Positions 32,368-41,591 of a stretch of 64,000 bases of DNA are shown piece by piece. Position 1 is the stretch's first letter, and each line of letters starts with the position of its first letter. The notes below the pieces were generated by a model, which made no database searches, was not told the origin of the DNA, and worked only from the letters and a program-made list of their open reading frames with translations. The DNA comes from Flavivirga amylovorans (lineage in GTDB: Bacteria > Bacteroidota > Bacteroidia > Flavobacteriales > Flavobacteriaceae): the NCBI RefSeq assembly GCF_030540875.1, contig NZ_JAUOEM010000004.1, positions 1-64,000 on the forward strand, given 5' to 3'. A program made the translations under genes and the position numbers.

Positions 32368-35300
32368 GTGAGTAAAATCATGCTTGAACAAACCTACGAA
32401 CAGACTTTGCAAATGCAAAATCTGCAAACTTCTGTTGCCCAATCTCAACAGGCAGAGGCCACACCACACAAATCTAAAATACATTTAAAAGGACTCGTGG
32501 GTTCTTCTTTTTCGTTTGTAATATCAAGTATTTTTAAGCAAGCCAATAAGCCCTTTTTAATTGTATTTAATGACAAAGAAGAAGCGGCATTTTATTTAAA
32601 TGATTTAGAGCAGCTTTGTGGAGATAAAGATGTCCTGTTTTATCCGGGAAGCTATCGTAGACCTTACCAAATAGAAGAAACAGATAATGCTAATGTGCTG
32701 TTACGAGCAGAGGTTTTAAACCGAATAAATTCGCAAAAAAAACCAGCTATAATAGTTGCTTATCCTGATGCTCTTTTCGAAAAAGTAGTTACTAGAAAAG
32801 AGCTGGAGCGCAACACTTTAAAAGTATCGATTGGAGAAAAGTTATCTATAGACTTTGTAAATGAAGTGTTGTTCGAATATCAATTCAAACGTGTTGATTT
32901 TGTAACCGAACCAGGAGAGTTTTCAGTGCGTGGTGGTATTGTAGACGTATTTTCATTTTCACATGATGAGCCTTATAGAATTGAGTTTTTTGGAGATGAA
33001 GTAGATAGTATAAGAACTTTTGATGTAGAAACGCAACTTTCGGTAGAACAGATCAAGAAAATTAATATTATTCCTAATGTTGCTAATAAGTTTTTAGAAG
33101 AGAAAAGACAAAGCTTCTTGAAATATATAGCTCAAAAAACAGTGGTTTGTTTAAAGAATGCTGATGTATTCTTTTCGAGAATTGATAACTTTTACAGTAA
33201 AGCAGAAGAAGCTTTTAAAACGCTTTCAACAGATATTAAACATGCCGAACCAAACAAACTGTTTTGTAATTCAACCTTATTAAAAAAGCAATTATTAGAC
33301 TTTTCAATTATTGAGTTTGGAACACAGCGTGTCTTTTGTGATTCTGAACATAGTGAAGAATCTCAAATTATTCAGCATAACACAACACCGCAACCTTCAT
33401 TTAATAAACAATTCAATCTTTTAATAGAGGATTTAAACACCAATCACAACAAGGGCTTTACTAATTATATTGCTTGTGTAAGTGAGCAGCAAGCAAAACG
33501 TTTTAAAGACATTTTTAATGATGTTGAAGAAGAGGTTTCCTATGAAACTATTGTACTTTCTTTACATCAGGGCTTTATTGATCATGACAATAAAATAACA
33601 TGTTATACAGACCATCAAATTTTTGAACGCTACCATAAGTTCCACCTTAAAAATGGTTATGCTAAAAAGCAAGCCATTACCTTAAAAGAACTTACAAATT
33701 TAGATATTGGTGATTATGTAACACACATCGATCATGGTATTGGTCGTTTTGGTGGATTGCAAAAAATAGATGTAGAAGGCAAAAAGCAAGAAGCCATAAA
33801 ACTAGTTTATGGAGAGCGCGATGTGTTGTATTTAAGTATCCATTCACTTCACAAGATCACTAAATTTAATGGTAAAGACGGAAAACCACCTAAAATATAT
33901 AAACTAGGTAGTACTGCTTGGAAAACTTTAAAACAGAAAACGAAAGCACGTGTAAAACATGTGGCTTTTAACTTAATAAAACTTTACGCAAAACGTAAAA
34001 CAGAAAAAGGCTATCAATACAATCCAGATAGTTACATGCAACATGAATTGGAAGCTTCGTTTATTTATGAAGATACACCAGACCAAAGCACGGCAACTGC
34101 AGATATTAAAGCAGATATGGAGAGTGAGCGCCCCATGGATAGACTCGTTTGCGGTGATGTTGGTTTTGGAAAAACAGAAGTTGCTATTCGTGCGGCATTT
34201 AAAGCCGTTGATAACGGTAAACAAGTAGCAGTTTTAGTCCCTACCACTATTTTGGCATATCAACATTCCAGAACATTTAAAGAACGATTAAAAGATTTTC
34301 CTGTTACATTAGATTATGTAAATCGTTTTAGAACGGCCAAAGAAAAGCGCGAGACACTTGAAGGCTTAGAAAAAGGAAATGTAGATATTATTATAGGAAC
34401 ACATCAACTTGTAAATAAGAATGTAAAATTTAAAGACTTAGGCTTGTTGATTGTCGATGAAGAACAAAAATTTGGTGTAGCAGTAAAAGAAAAATTAAAA
34501 ACCTTAAAAGATAATGTTGATGTTTTAACGTTAACAGCCACGCCAATACCTAGAACTCTTCAGTTTAGTTTAATGGCTGCACGGGATTTATCAGTTATTA
34601 CCACGCCACCACCAAATCGCTACCCAATAGAAAGCCATGTTATTCGTTTTAATGAAGACGCGATTCGTGATGCTGTTAGTTATGAAATTGAACGAGGTGG
34701 ACAAATATTTTTCATTCATAATCGCATTGAAAATATTAAAGAAGTTGCAGGCATGATTCAACGCTTAGTACCAGATGCTAAAATTGGTATAGGTCACGGG
34801 CAAATGGATGGAAAAAAATTAGAACAACTCATGTTGGCATTTATGGATGGCGCGTTCGATGTTTTAGTAAGCACAACTATTGTTGAAAGTGGACTTGATG
34901 TGCCCAATGCAAACACTATTTTTATTAATAATGCCAATAATTTTGGATTAAGTGATTTGCATCAAATGAGAGGTCGAGTAGGGAGAAGTAATAAAAAAGC
35001 ATTTTGCTATTTTATTACACCAGAATATTCTGCTATGACTGATGATGCTCGAAAACGTATTACAGCCTTAGAACAATTTACAGAACTGGGGAGTGGTTTT
35101 AATATCGCAATGAAAGATTTAGAAATTCGTGGAGCTGGAGATTTATTAGGAGGAGAACAGAGTGGCTTTATAAATGAAATAGGCTTTGACACGTATCAAA
35201 AAATATTAAATGAAGCCATTGAAGAGCTTAAAGAAAATGAATTTAAAGATTTGTATAATGAAGCTGAAGAAGATAAAGTTTATGTAAAAGAGGTCACTAT

Positions 35301-35748
35301 TGATACCGATTTTGAATTGCTTTTTCCAGATGATTACATAAATAATATTGCAGAGCGATTAAGTCTGTACACACAATTGAATAATTTAAAAACAGAAGAA
35401 GAATTAAGTACTTTTGAAACAGAATTATTAGATCGTTTTGGAGAATTACCAGAACAAGTGACCGATTTATTAAATAGTGTCCAAATTAAGTGGTTGGCTA
35501 CTAAAATAGGTTTTGAGAAAGTTATAATGAAACAAGGAAAGTTTATTGGTTATTTTGTTAATGATCAGCAAAGCAGTTTCTATCAAAGTAGTAACTTTAC
35601 AAAAGTCTTACAGTTTGTTCAAACGCATTCAAATGTTTGTAAAATGAAAGAAAAACAAACTCGAAACGGATTGCGTTTAATGCTTTCGTTTGATGATATA
35701 AAATCTGTAAAACAAGCATTAAAAGTATTAAAGCCTATTATGGCTTAA
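32368..35748 (+). CDS. mfd: transcription-repair coupling factor Mfd
   Basis: A 1126-residue ATP-dependent translocase that releases stalled RNA polymerase and recruits UvrAB. Order: UvrB-like N-terminal part (about 40-240), RNA-polymerase-interaction domain with DIGDYVTHIDHGIGRFGGLQ (about 450), helicase with GDVGFGKT (596-603), DEEQ (about 697), TATPIPRTLQFS and MRGRVGRSNKKAF, and a C-terminal TRCF domain. The start is GTG 32368, with ATG 32380 as alternative. Residues about 325-334 (DSEHSEESQI) are encoded by a fragment of the dispersed GTCATTC repeat, inserted in frame in a variable linker. Otherwise the protein is complete. Confidence 0.96.
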   Translation: MSKIMLEQTYEQTLQMQNLQTSVAQSQQAEATPHKSKIHLKGLVGSSFSFVISSIFKQANKPFLIVFNDKEEAAFYLNDLEQLCGDKDVLFYPGSYRRPYQIEETDNANVLLRAEVLNRINSQKKPAIIVAYPDALFEKVVTRKELERNTLKVSIGEKLSIDFVNEVLFEYQFKRVDFVTEPGEFSVRGGIVDVFSFSHDEPYRIEFFGDEVDSIRTFDVETQLSVEQIKKINIIPNVANKFLEEKRQSFLKYIAQKTVVCLKNADVFFSRIDNFYSKAEEAFKTLSTDIKHAEPNKLFCNSTLLKKQLLDFSIIEFGTQRVFCDSEHSEESQIIQHNTTPQPSFNKQFNLLIEDLNTNHNKGFTNYIACVSEQQAKRFKDIFNDVEEEVSYETIVLSLHQGFIDHDNKITCYTDHQIFERYHKFHLKNGYAKKQAITLKELTNLDIGDYVTHIDHGIGRFGGLQKIDVEGKKQEAIKLVYGERDVLYLSIHSLHKITKFNGKDGKPPKIYKLGSTAWKTLKQKTKARVKHVAFNLIKLYAKRKTEKGYQYNPDSYMQHELEASFIYEDTPDQSTATADIKADMESERPMDRLVCGDVGFGKTEVAIRAAFKAVDNGKQVAVLVPTTILAYQHSRTFKERLKDFPVTLDYVNRFRTAKEKRETLEGLEKGNVDIIIGTHQLVNKNVKFKDLGLLIVDEEQKFGVAVKEKLKTLKDNVDVLTLTATPIPRTLQFSLMAARDLSVITTPPPNRYPIESHVIRFNEDAIRDAVSYEIERGGQIFFIHNRIENIKEVAGMIQRLVPDAKIGIGHGQMDGKKLEQLMLAFMDGAFDVLVSTTIVESGLDVPNANTIFINNANNFGLSDLHQMRGRVGRSNKKAFCYFITPEYSAMTDDARKRITALEQFTELGSGFNIAMKDLEIRGAGDLLGGEQSGFINEIGFDTYQKILNEAIEELKENEFKDLYNEAEEDKVYVKEVTIDTDFELLFPDDYINNIAERLSLYTQLNNLKTEEELSTFETELLDRFGELPEQVTDLLNSVQIKWLATKIGFEKVIMKQGKFIGYFVNDQQSSFYQSSNFTKVLQFVQTHSNVCKMKEKQTRNGLRLMLSFDDIKSVKQALKVLKPIMA
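33337..33368. repeat. dispersed repeat fragment inside mfd
   Basis: TTGTGATTCTGAACATAGTG followed by AAGAATCTC inside the mfd frame matches the reverse of the intergenic element near 48627-48653 (GATTCTTCACTTCGTTCAG). It keeps the frame and encodes DSEHSEESQI. It lies between the N-terminal UvrB-like part and the polymerase-interaction domain. Confidence 0.55.
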
Positions 35749-35771
35749 TTATTGTTTTTATAAAAAAAACT

Positions 35772-35797
35772 CCTTGATGTAAAGAATCAAGGTTTCA
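35772..35797 (+). terminator. probable terminator after mfd
   Basis: CCTTGAT (35772-35778) and ATCAAGG (35786-35792) form a stem followed by TTTCATTT. The T-run is imperfect, so strength is uncertain. Confidence 0.45.
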
Positions 35798-35799
35798 TT

Positions 35800-35860
35800 T
35801 GAAAATGTCATTCTCGCGCCTGTGCTGAACTTGCTTCAGTAAAAGCGGGAATCTAAAAAT
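35800..35860. repeat. dispersed GTCATTC-type repeat
   Basis: AATGTCATTCTCGCGCCTGT, then GAACTTGCTTCAGTAAAAGCGGGAATCT, belongs to the same dispersed family. It ends about ten bases before the TTG start of the next gene. Confidence 0.5.
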
Positions 35861-35871
35861 AGAGTATAATT

Positions 35872-37200
35872 TTGAACCGCTTATTATTTTTAACAGTTTT
35901 ACTACCAAGTATCCTTATTGCTCAGCACACCATTAATGGCAAATTTTCACCAGCAAAAAATTATAATGTAGCATTGTTATATAAGGTAACGCCCACATTG
36001 TCTGAGTATATTACAAATTCTGCAATAAATGAGGATGGAAGTTTTCGATTTAAATTAGATTCTACTGTAACAAAAGGGATGTACAGGATTGTATATGCGG
36101 TGCCACAAGAAGATTATAATTTTGATGTTATCTATAACGGAAAAGAAGATATAGACCTTACTTTTAACTCTGAAACAGGTGTAACTTTCCAAAACTCAAT
36201 TGAAAATAAATTATTGGCATCCTATACCGATAGTATGTCTATGGTTACTCAAAGCATTGGAAATTATTTTAGACAACAGAGTAAAGATACATTAGCCTTA
36301 AATGCTATTTTTAAAACTCAAGCAGAAACACAGTCCAGTTTTGAGGAAGTCGCAAAGAATACCATTGCACTTTCTTTTATTAAGGCAAATAAACCATACA
36401 TTCCTAAAAAATTTAAAGATGTTAAAACGTATGTTGATAGTTTAAGAGAGCATTATTTCGATTTTGTAGATTTTAATAATAAAACACTTCAAAGTTCTGG
36501 TTTTTTAGAAGAACGCATGCTCAATTATGTGTTCGGAATGTCGTTCAATTCGATAGATGAAATAACAACGTATAAGAAAAATATTGATGTATTCTGTGAG
36601 GCTATGAAGAAGGCTCCAATAAAAGTTAAAAGAATTTTATTGACCGATTTATGGCAGCAAATGGCCGATTTAAATTTTGAAAGTGTTTCTAATTATATTG
36701 CAGAAACTTACTTAATGGATATTGCGGTTGAGTTAAATGATCAAGAACTTTTACATGGGTTAATATTGTTTAAAAATCTTTCCATAGGAAATATAACTCC
36801 CGATTTTTCTTTAGAAATACAGAAAGGGAAAAAGACAATTACTAAAAAAATAAGTGAGCTAAATACAGCAGAACGTTATATCATCGTATTTTGGAGTAGT
36901 GCTTGTTCTCATTGTTTAGATGAAGTTCCTCAATTACAAAGATATGTTCAATCTAAAGAAAAAGGAAAAATACAAGTTGTTGCAGTCGCTTTAGAAGAAG
37001 ATACTCAGAACTGGAAAAGATTAATAATTAACTATCCAGAATTTATACATGTTTACGGAGCTGGTAAATGGGAAAATAAGATAGGTAACGATTATGGCGT
37101 TACTGCAACGCCTAGCTATTTTGTATTGGATAAAGACAAGCGTATCATTTCAAAACCAGATAACATTGAAGCTTTAAAAGCATTTTTTGAAAAAGAATAA
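35872..37200 (+). CDS. secreted thioredoxin-like (TlpA/AhpC-type) protein
   Basis: A 442-residue protein with a signal peptide (residues 1-18, LLFLTVLLPSILIAQ). An N-terminal part of about 90 residues resembles the DUF4369-like beta domain of Bacteroidota TlpA proteins, the middle is helical, and the C-terminal thioredoxin fold (about 310-440) has the redox motif SACSHC in FWSSACSHCLDEVPQLQ and cis-proline ATPSYF. It is probably a periplasmic thiol-disulfide oxidoreductase. The only start in frame is TTG (35872), because a stop at 35860 closes the upstream frame. A repeat element ends directly ahead of it, and a TAATTTTG -7-like element overlaps the start. Confidence 0.8.
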   Translation: MNRLLFLTVLLPSILIAQHTINGKFSPAKNYNVALLYKVTPTLSEYITNSAINEDGSFRFKLDSTVTKGMYRIVYAVPQEDYNFDVIYNGKEDIDLTFNSETGVTFQNSIENKLLASYTDSMSMVTQSIGNYFRQQSKDTLALNAIFKTQAETQSSFEEVAKNTIALSFIKANKPYIPKKFKDVKTYVDSLREHYFDFVDFNNKTLQSSGFLEERMLNYVFGMSFNSIDEITTYKKNIDVFCEAMKKAPIKVKRILLTDLWQQMADLNFESVSNYIAETYLMDIAVELNDQELLHGLILFKNLSIGNITPDFSLEIQKGKKTITKKISELNTAERYIIVFWSSACSHCLDEVPQLQRYVQSKEKGKIQVVAVALEEDTQNWKRLIINYPEFIHVYGAGKWENKIGNDYGVTATPSYFVLDKDKRIISKPDNIEALKAFFEKE

Positions 37201-37204
37201 ATTA

Positions 37205-37290
37205 TAGTGACTTCTCATTCCTGCATACTATGCCCAGTTTGTCATTCCTGCGAAGGCAGGAATCCACTAGATCTTCGGAGTTTAAAAGCA
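37205..37290. repeat. dispersed GTCATTCC-type repeat
   Basis: GACTTCTCATTCCTGCATAC followed by GTTTGTCATTCCTGCGAAGG and CAGGAATCCACTAGATC shows two adjacent members of the dispersed family between convergent genes. No terminator of classical form was seen. Confidence 0.5.
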
Positions 37291-37321
37291 GATTTTTGTT
37301 TTTGAAGGAATAAGAATAAAC

Positions 37322-37681
37322 TCAAAAATGATAAAAAGCATCTTCTAAATGCTCAATATTAAAACCTTTACCCGCTTTCACAATGGCAATAATATCAAAA
37401 CGGACTTCAACATCTAAGCTATTTTCGTTTACATAATGATCAACAGCTTTTACTAACCGCTGAATTTGTTTTGGTTTCACAAAATCTTGAGGATTTCCAA
37501 AATCGGTTGTCGAGCGTGTTTTTACTTCAATAATGGCTAGTATATCTTTTTGTTGTGCAATAATATCAACCTCAGCCTTTTCAAAACGATAATTGCGTTC
37601 AAGAATATTATAACCGTTTTTTAATAAAAAATCGACTGCTAATTGTTCTCCCTTTTTCCCTAATTCGTTGTGTTTTGCCAT
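37322..37681 (-). CDS. yraN: YraN/UPF0102 family endonuclease-like protein
   Basis: A 119-residue protein of the UPF0102 family with a restriction-endonuclease-like fold: LGKKGEQLAVDFLLKNGYNILERNYRFEKAEVDIIAQQKDILAIIEVKTRS contains the E...D...ExK catalytic set (EVDII and EVK). It probably acts on branched or recombination DNA, although the role is not settled. It is the last gene of a leftward cluster that starts at 46108, 14 bases after the preceding ORF. Confidence 0.88.
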   Translation of the reverse strand: MAKHNELGKKGEQLAVDFLLKNGYNILERNYRFEKAEVDIIAQQKDILAIIEVKTRSTTDFGNPQDFVKPKQIQRLVKAVDHYVNENSLDVEVRFDIIAIVKAGKGFNIEHLEDAFYHF

Positions 37682-37695
37682 AATGTTTTGATTTA

Positions 37696-39660
37696 TTAAA
37701 TAGGCTCAAAAACAAGAACTAGTTTATTAAAATCTGCTGCACTATTTATTACGGTTCTATAATCTTCATAATGCTCTGTTTCAATAATATTTTCTCGATA
37801 ATGTTCATCTGCAGTTATAGTTAAAAGGTTGTCTTTTAATTCATAATAGGAATGAAATATGAGTATTTCTTTATTCTCTTTAGTAAATGAATTTTTTATA
37901 TTAATATCGTCCAAATTGGCAACTTTATACCCTTCAGGAATTTTTATATTAATGGTTCTATAATAACTCCTAGTAAATTCATTTTCAAGAGGTAATATTC
38001 TTTCCTTTTCTTGATATAACTGCATTTGCTCTCCAATTAATTCACCTACTTTGAATAAATATTTTTTACCAGCTTTTTCTACTAATGCTTCTGTATTAAA
38101 ATCGATTAAAAACTGTATCGGTTCTACACCAAATAATTCTGGGTCGGCGTTTCGCAATTCCTTATGGGTTATATTAATATCTTCATTTATTCTTTTTGCG
38201 AAACCTTCAATTAATTCGTCTCTTTTTTCCTCTTTTGCTAAATGCATGTAGGGTTGAAAATACATCGCATAATAACCCGACATAGAACGGTCTAATTTTA
38301 CATTGCAGTTAGATATATTCTCTTTTTCAAAATCAATATCAACAATCATTTTATCAACAGTTTTTTCAGCTTTAATAGGATGTATGTATTTTATCTTACC
38401 AAGTCCAGAAACAAAATCACCTACTTTTACTTCTTTAATGAATAAGCCATAATTATCTGTTAAGTAAGCTGGAGGGAATCCGTACCTGGAACTTAAGTCG
38501 GTTGGGGATAAATACGATTTTGTTTTGTTAAAGTAGATTAAAAAATCGGTTAAGAAATTATTAGCTTCAAATTTTTTGTCAAACTTTAATTCCTGTCTGT
38601 CACTTGTAATTACAATTTGATGCTTAATATTTAAACTTTTAAAGAGTGCTGTGTATAATTTTAAAACCCCCGTTTCATTAGCAATTTTTTTAGTAATAAC
38701 CTCATCTAGTTCTTTAAAATTATTACTACCATCTTTAGTAATGAAAACGTTAGCTTTAATGAAAAATTCAAGTTTTCTAATTAGTGCTTCTTCTTCTAAG
38801 TCGTGACCATTGGTGGCCTCTTTAATGAATTTCTTTAATAAACTTTGGGTTTTTCCATTTAGTTCTTCGTAGTAATATGAGTATATATTTTGAGCGACGT
38901 TACTATACGATGAGATATCGTTAGAGTTGTCGGCCGTATTTCTATCTAATTTATATACAATTGATTTTTTTGAAGCATTGTAAGCAGATAATTCTTCATC
39001 ATTTAATGGCTCAATATTGTCCATTTTTGTTTGCCAGTGAAGTTTCTTTTTAGAGAGAGTGTCTCTTTCAATTTCTGGGAAGTCATTGTATGATTGAAAA
39101 TCAAAAATCAGATTCTTAGGTGCATATAGATCAAATTCAACATTCTTCTTCTTATAATCTGTTTGAAAAGTTAGTCGGTTACCTTTATATCTGGGATATC
39201 TTTGAACTACATAATAATATTCAATGAAACTGCCTTTTTCAATACCTTCAAAGGCAAAAAACTTGTAGTTCTTGCCAGTCTCTTCATCTTGAGCAGTTAA
39301 AATTTTTGATTTATCTAACTCAACAATTTCTCCATCTTTTTTTATAACTCTTGCTTTATTAACTTTTAATTCTGAGTTAGAGGAATAGGGTAAGTATACT
39401 TTGTTATAAGCTTCTATTTTTTCATCTGAATTTAACCATAAAATACGATGTTCAAGAAAGTATTCAACAAGCCCATTTTCTTGAAAATAAAATTCGGTTA
39501 GTATTTTATCTTTTAAGGCAACAATAGGAGCGTCATTACCTTCTTCTATAGTGTAAGCAGGGTTTTCATCCCAAGAATAGTTTGTATAAAATAATTCTTC
39601 TTGAGAAAAAACTCCTTGAGTAACCAGTACAAAAGCGAAAATTAATTTAATTTTTAACAT
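37696..39660 (-). CDS. DUF3857 protein with degenerate transglutaminase-like domain
   Basis: A 654-residue secreted protein with a signal peptide (residues 1-19, ending GVFSQ). An N-terminal DUF3857 domain (about 50-230) is followed by a transglutaminase-like region (about 280-400), but the expected YGDCKD with catalytic cysteine is replaced by ETGVLKLYTALFKSLNIKHQ. The enzyme is therefore probably inactive and may act as a binding partner of its neighbour at 39671, which keeps the cysteine. It ends with a beta-rich domain. It lies ten bases downstream of that gene, so both are co-transcribed. Such pairs are common in Bacteroidota but have no known function. Confidence 0.8.
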   Translation of the reverse strand: MLKIKLIFAFVLVTQGVFSQEELFYTNYSWDENPAYTIEEGNDAPIVALKDKILTEFYFQENGLVEYFLEHRILWLNSDEKIEAYNKVYLPYSSNSELKVNKARVIKKDGEIVELDKSKILTAQDEETGKNYKFFAFEGIEKGSFIEYYYVVQRYPRYKGNRLTFQTDYKKKNVEFDLYAPKNLIFDFQSYNDFPEIERDTLSKKKLHWQTKMDNIEPLNDEELSAYNASKKSIVYKLDRNTADNSNDISSYSNVAQNIYSYYYEELNGKTQSLLKKFIKEATNGHDLEEEALIRKLEFFIKANVFITKDGSNNFKELDEVITKKIANETGVLKLYTALFKSLNIKHQIVITSDRQELKFDKKFEANNFLTDFLIYFNKTKSYLSPTDLSSRYGFPPAYLTDNYGLFIKEVKVGDFVSGLGKIKYIHPIKAEKTVDKMIVDIDFEKENISNCNVKLDRSMSGYYAMYFQPYMHLAKEEKRDELIEGFAKRINEDINITHKELRNADPELFGVEPIQFLIDFNTEALVEKAGKKYLFKVGELIGEQMQLYQEKERILPLENEFTRSYYRTINIKIPEGYKVANLDDINIKNSFTKENKEILIFHSYYELKDNLLTITADEHYRENIIETEHYEDYRTVINSAADFNKLVLVFEPI

Positions 39661-39670
39661 ATGTCGTGAA

Positions 39671-41590
39671 TTATGATTTTTTTAATACAATAACCTCTTT
39701 AAAGGCTTTTTCTGTTTTTTTTATGACAGCATTAACTTCTTTTTGCTGGTCCAGATTTAAACTAATAAAATCTAAACTATACGTATGATTATATGTTATG
39801 GTGTTGTTATTAACAGTATAATTTATAGTGCTTGAGAGGTAGTCGTTTGAAAAACTAACATTTTCCGGAACATAATCGATTGCATAACCTTCAGGAATAT
39901 TTAAGGTTGTTGTGTAACTATAATAATTGGTGTGATCGTATTCAATATCGTGTTTTCTATCCTTTTTAGTTTTATAGGACGACAAATCTTTTATTAGATT
40001 TAAATTGACATAAATTTCGTCTCCTAACTTTTTTGCATAACTGTTAATCGTGAAATCATAATCTACGATTAAGTTTTTTTCATAATCATACTTGTTAGTT
40101 TCTGTAAAGGATTTTATTAGAAATTTATTGCTTCCTTTTTGTAATTCTGTATTGTAAAATGCTTTTATTTTCTCTTCGGTAGTGGCATCTTCCAGATAGT
40201 GAAAAGCATCCATCTTATTATATCCAGATATTTCTACTTTGGATTTTCCTATTAAATCTTCTCCAACAATATTAATAATTGAATTATCTATTACTGCATT
40301 GTTTTTTGCAGGTACAATGGGAACTTTTTTAATTATAAAATCAGATGCTCCATTTGCTATCAAAGCTTCTTTACCTTGAATAAAAGAAGTAGGATAATCA
40401 ATTGATACATACCTTCCTGTAGCATCTAAAAAATAGGTGATGTCGTCTTTGTTAGTGTAGGATAGAATCATATGGTTGTCTACGATTGGGGTGGGTACAT
40501 CTTTATAGTTGTACGGAATACTTCGTGTACCAATCCATGTAAGATCTCCTTTTAAACCAGCAATATCCAGCATCTTGTATAAAATGCTAGAATTATCTTT
40601 ACAGTCACCGTATTTTTTTTGAAAGATATCGTTAGCTTGTCTTGGTATAAAACCTCCAAGAGCATATTCAAAAGCGATGTATTTTATGTTTTTTTGCGTC
40701 CAGTAATAAATTGCTTTAACTTTTTCAAGATCGTTGGGTTTGTCAGCAATTAGCTCTTCAACTAATTTTACAAGATTTTCGTCAACATCTTCTTTATTAA
40801 TATCTTTTACTAAAGAATAGTACCAGGCATATAAATTTGAAACGCTTTTTGCTAAATCTGTGTTTATATTATTTGATTTGTATGAAGTTATAATTGGGAC
40901 GATATGAGGGAGTATTTTTTTATACGTAGGCGTGTTGGATTCGTATTCGTACTCATCTATGTTTTTTAATTCCCATGTATAAATAGTTATATTTCTTTTT
41001 TCAATTTTTTTAAAATCTATATTTAAAGTGTCCGTATTGAATGCTTTAAAAGACATGTCGATGTTTTTATCGACTACAATCGTTACTTTATTATTTATGA
41101 TTGGCGAAAAATCCCCAAAATAGAAGGGGCTTAAAAAACGTGGATTTTTAATATTTTCGGAATATTTTAAAACTGATTTAGACCCTTTTTTTAAGTTTGG
41201 AAAAATAAAATTTAATGATTTAGTATCGTCGTAAAATGAGTTGTCTATTTCATCTTTTTCTTTAAAATCTGTAACTTCAATTTCTTTATATTTCCCATCA
41301 GAAAACATAAAGGAAGAAGCTTCTACTTTATCTAATTCAAAAAATGAAGAAAATTTCAGGGATTTTTTAGAATTATAGTTTGCACTCTCATCTAAATATA
41401 AATCTTCTTCGATAAACTCTTGAGTTATATCAATTTTTCCTGCATCAAGTTTTATAGTAACTAACCTACTTTGATTTAGCTTTACAGATTTGGCATTAGG
41501 ATATAATTTTTTATAAAGATTATACTCTTTTGATTCTTGTGAAAAAGCAGTAAACCCGATAGCGAATACTATAAGTAAGAATAGGCGCAT
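39671..41590 (-). CDS. DUF3857 / transglutaminase-like protein
   Basis: A 639-residue secreted protein from the ATG at 41590. A start 33 bases upstream would overlap the preceding gene and spoil the signal peptide. It has a signal peptide MRLFLLIVFAIGFTAFSQ, a DUF3857 domain (about 40-200) and a transglutaminase core with YWTQKNIKYIAFEYALGGF and YGDCKDNSSILYKML (cysteine near residue 330), VDNHMIL histidine and FLDATGRY aspartate. The triad is complete, so it may act as peptidase or crosslinking enzyme outside the inner membrane. The start is two bases from the stop of the YwqK-repeat gene, indicating an operon. Confidence 0.85.
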   Translation of the reverse strand: MRLFLLIVFAIGFTAFSQESKEYNLYKKLYPNAKSVKLNQSRLVTIKLDAGKIDITQEFIEEDLYLDESANYNSKKSLKFSSFFELDKVEASSFMFSDGKYKEIEVTDFKEKDEIDNSFYDDTKSLNFIFPNLKKGSKSVLKYSENIKNPRFLSPFYFGDFSPIINNKVTIVVDKNIDMSFKAFNTDTLNIDFKKIEKRNITIYTWELKNIDEYEYESNTPTYKKILPHIVPIITSYKSNNINTDLAKSVSNLYAWYYSLVKDINKEDVDENLVKLVEELIADKPNDLEKVKAIYYWTQKNIKYIAFEYALGGFIPRQANDIFQKKYGDCKDNSSILYKMLDIAGLKGDLTWIGTRSIPYNYKDVPTPIVDNHMILSYTNKDDITYFLDATGRYVSIDYPTSFIQGKEALIANGASDFIIKKVPIVPAKNNAVIDNSIINIVGEDLIGKSKVEISGYNKMDAFHYLEDATTEEKIKAFYNTELQKGSNKFLIKSFTETNKYDYEKNLIVDYDFTINSYAKKLGDEIYVNLNLIKDLSSYKTKKDRKHDIEYDHTNYYSYTTTLNIPEGYAIDYVPENVSFSNDYLSSTINYTVNNNTITYNHTYSLDFISLNLDQQKEVNAVIKKTEKAFKEVIVLKKS

Positions 41591-41591
41591 T

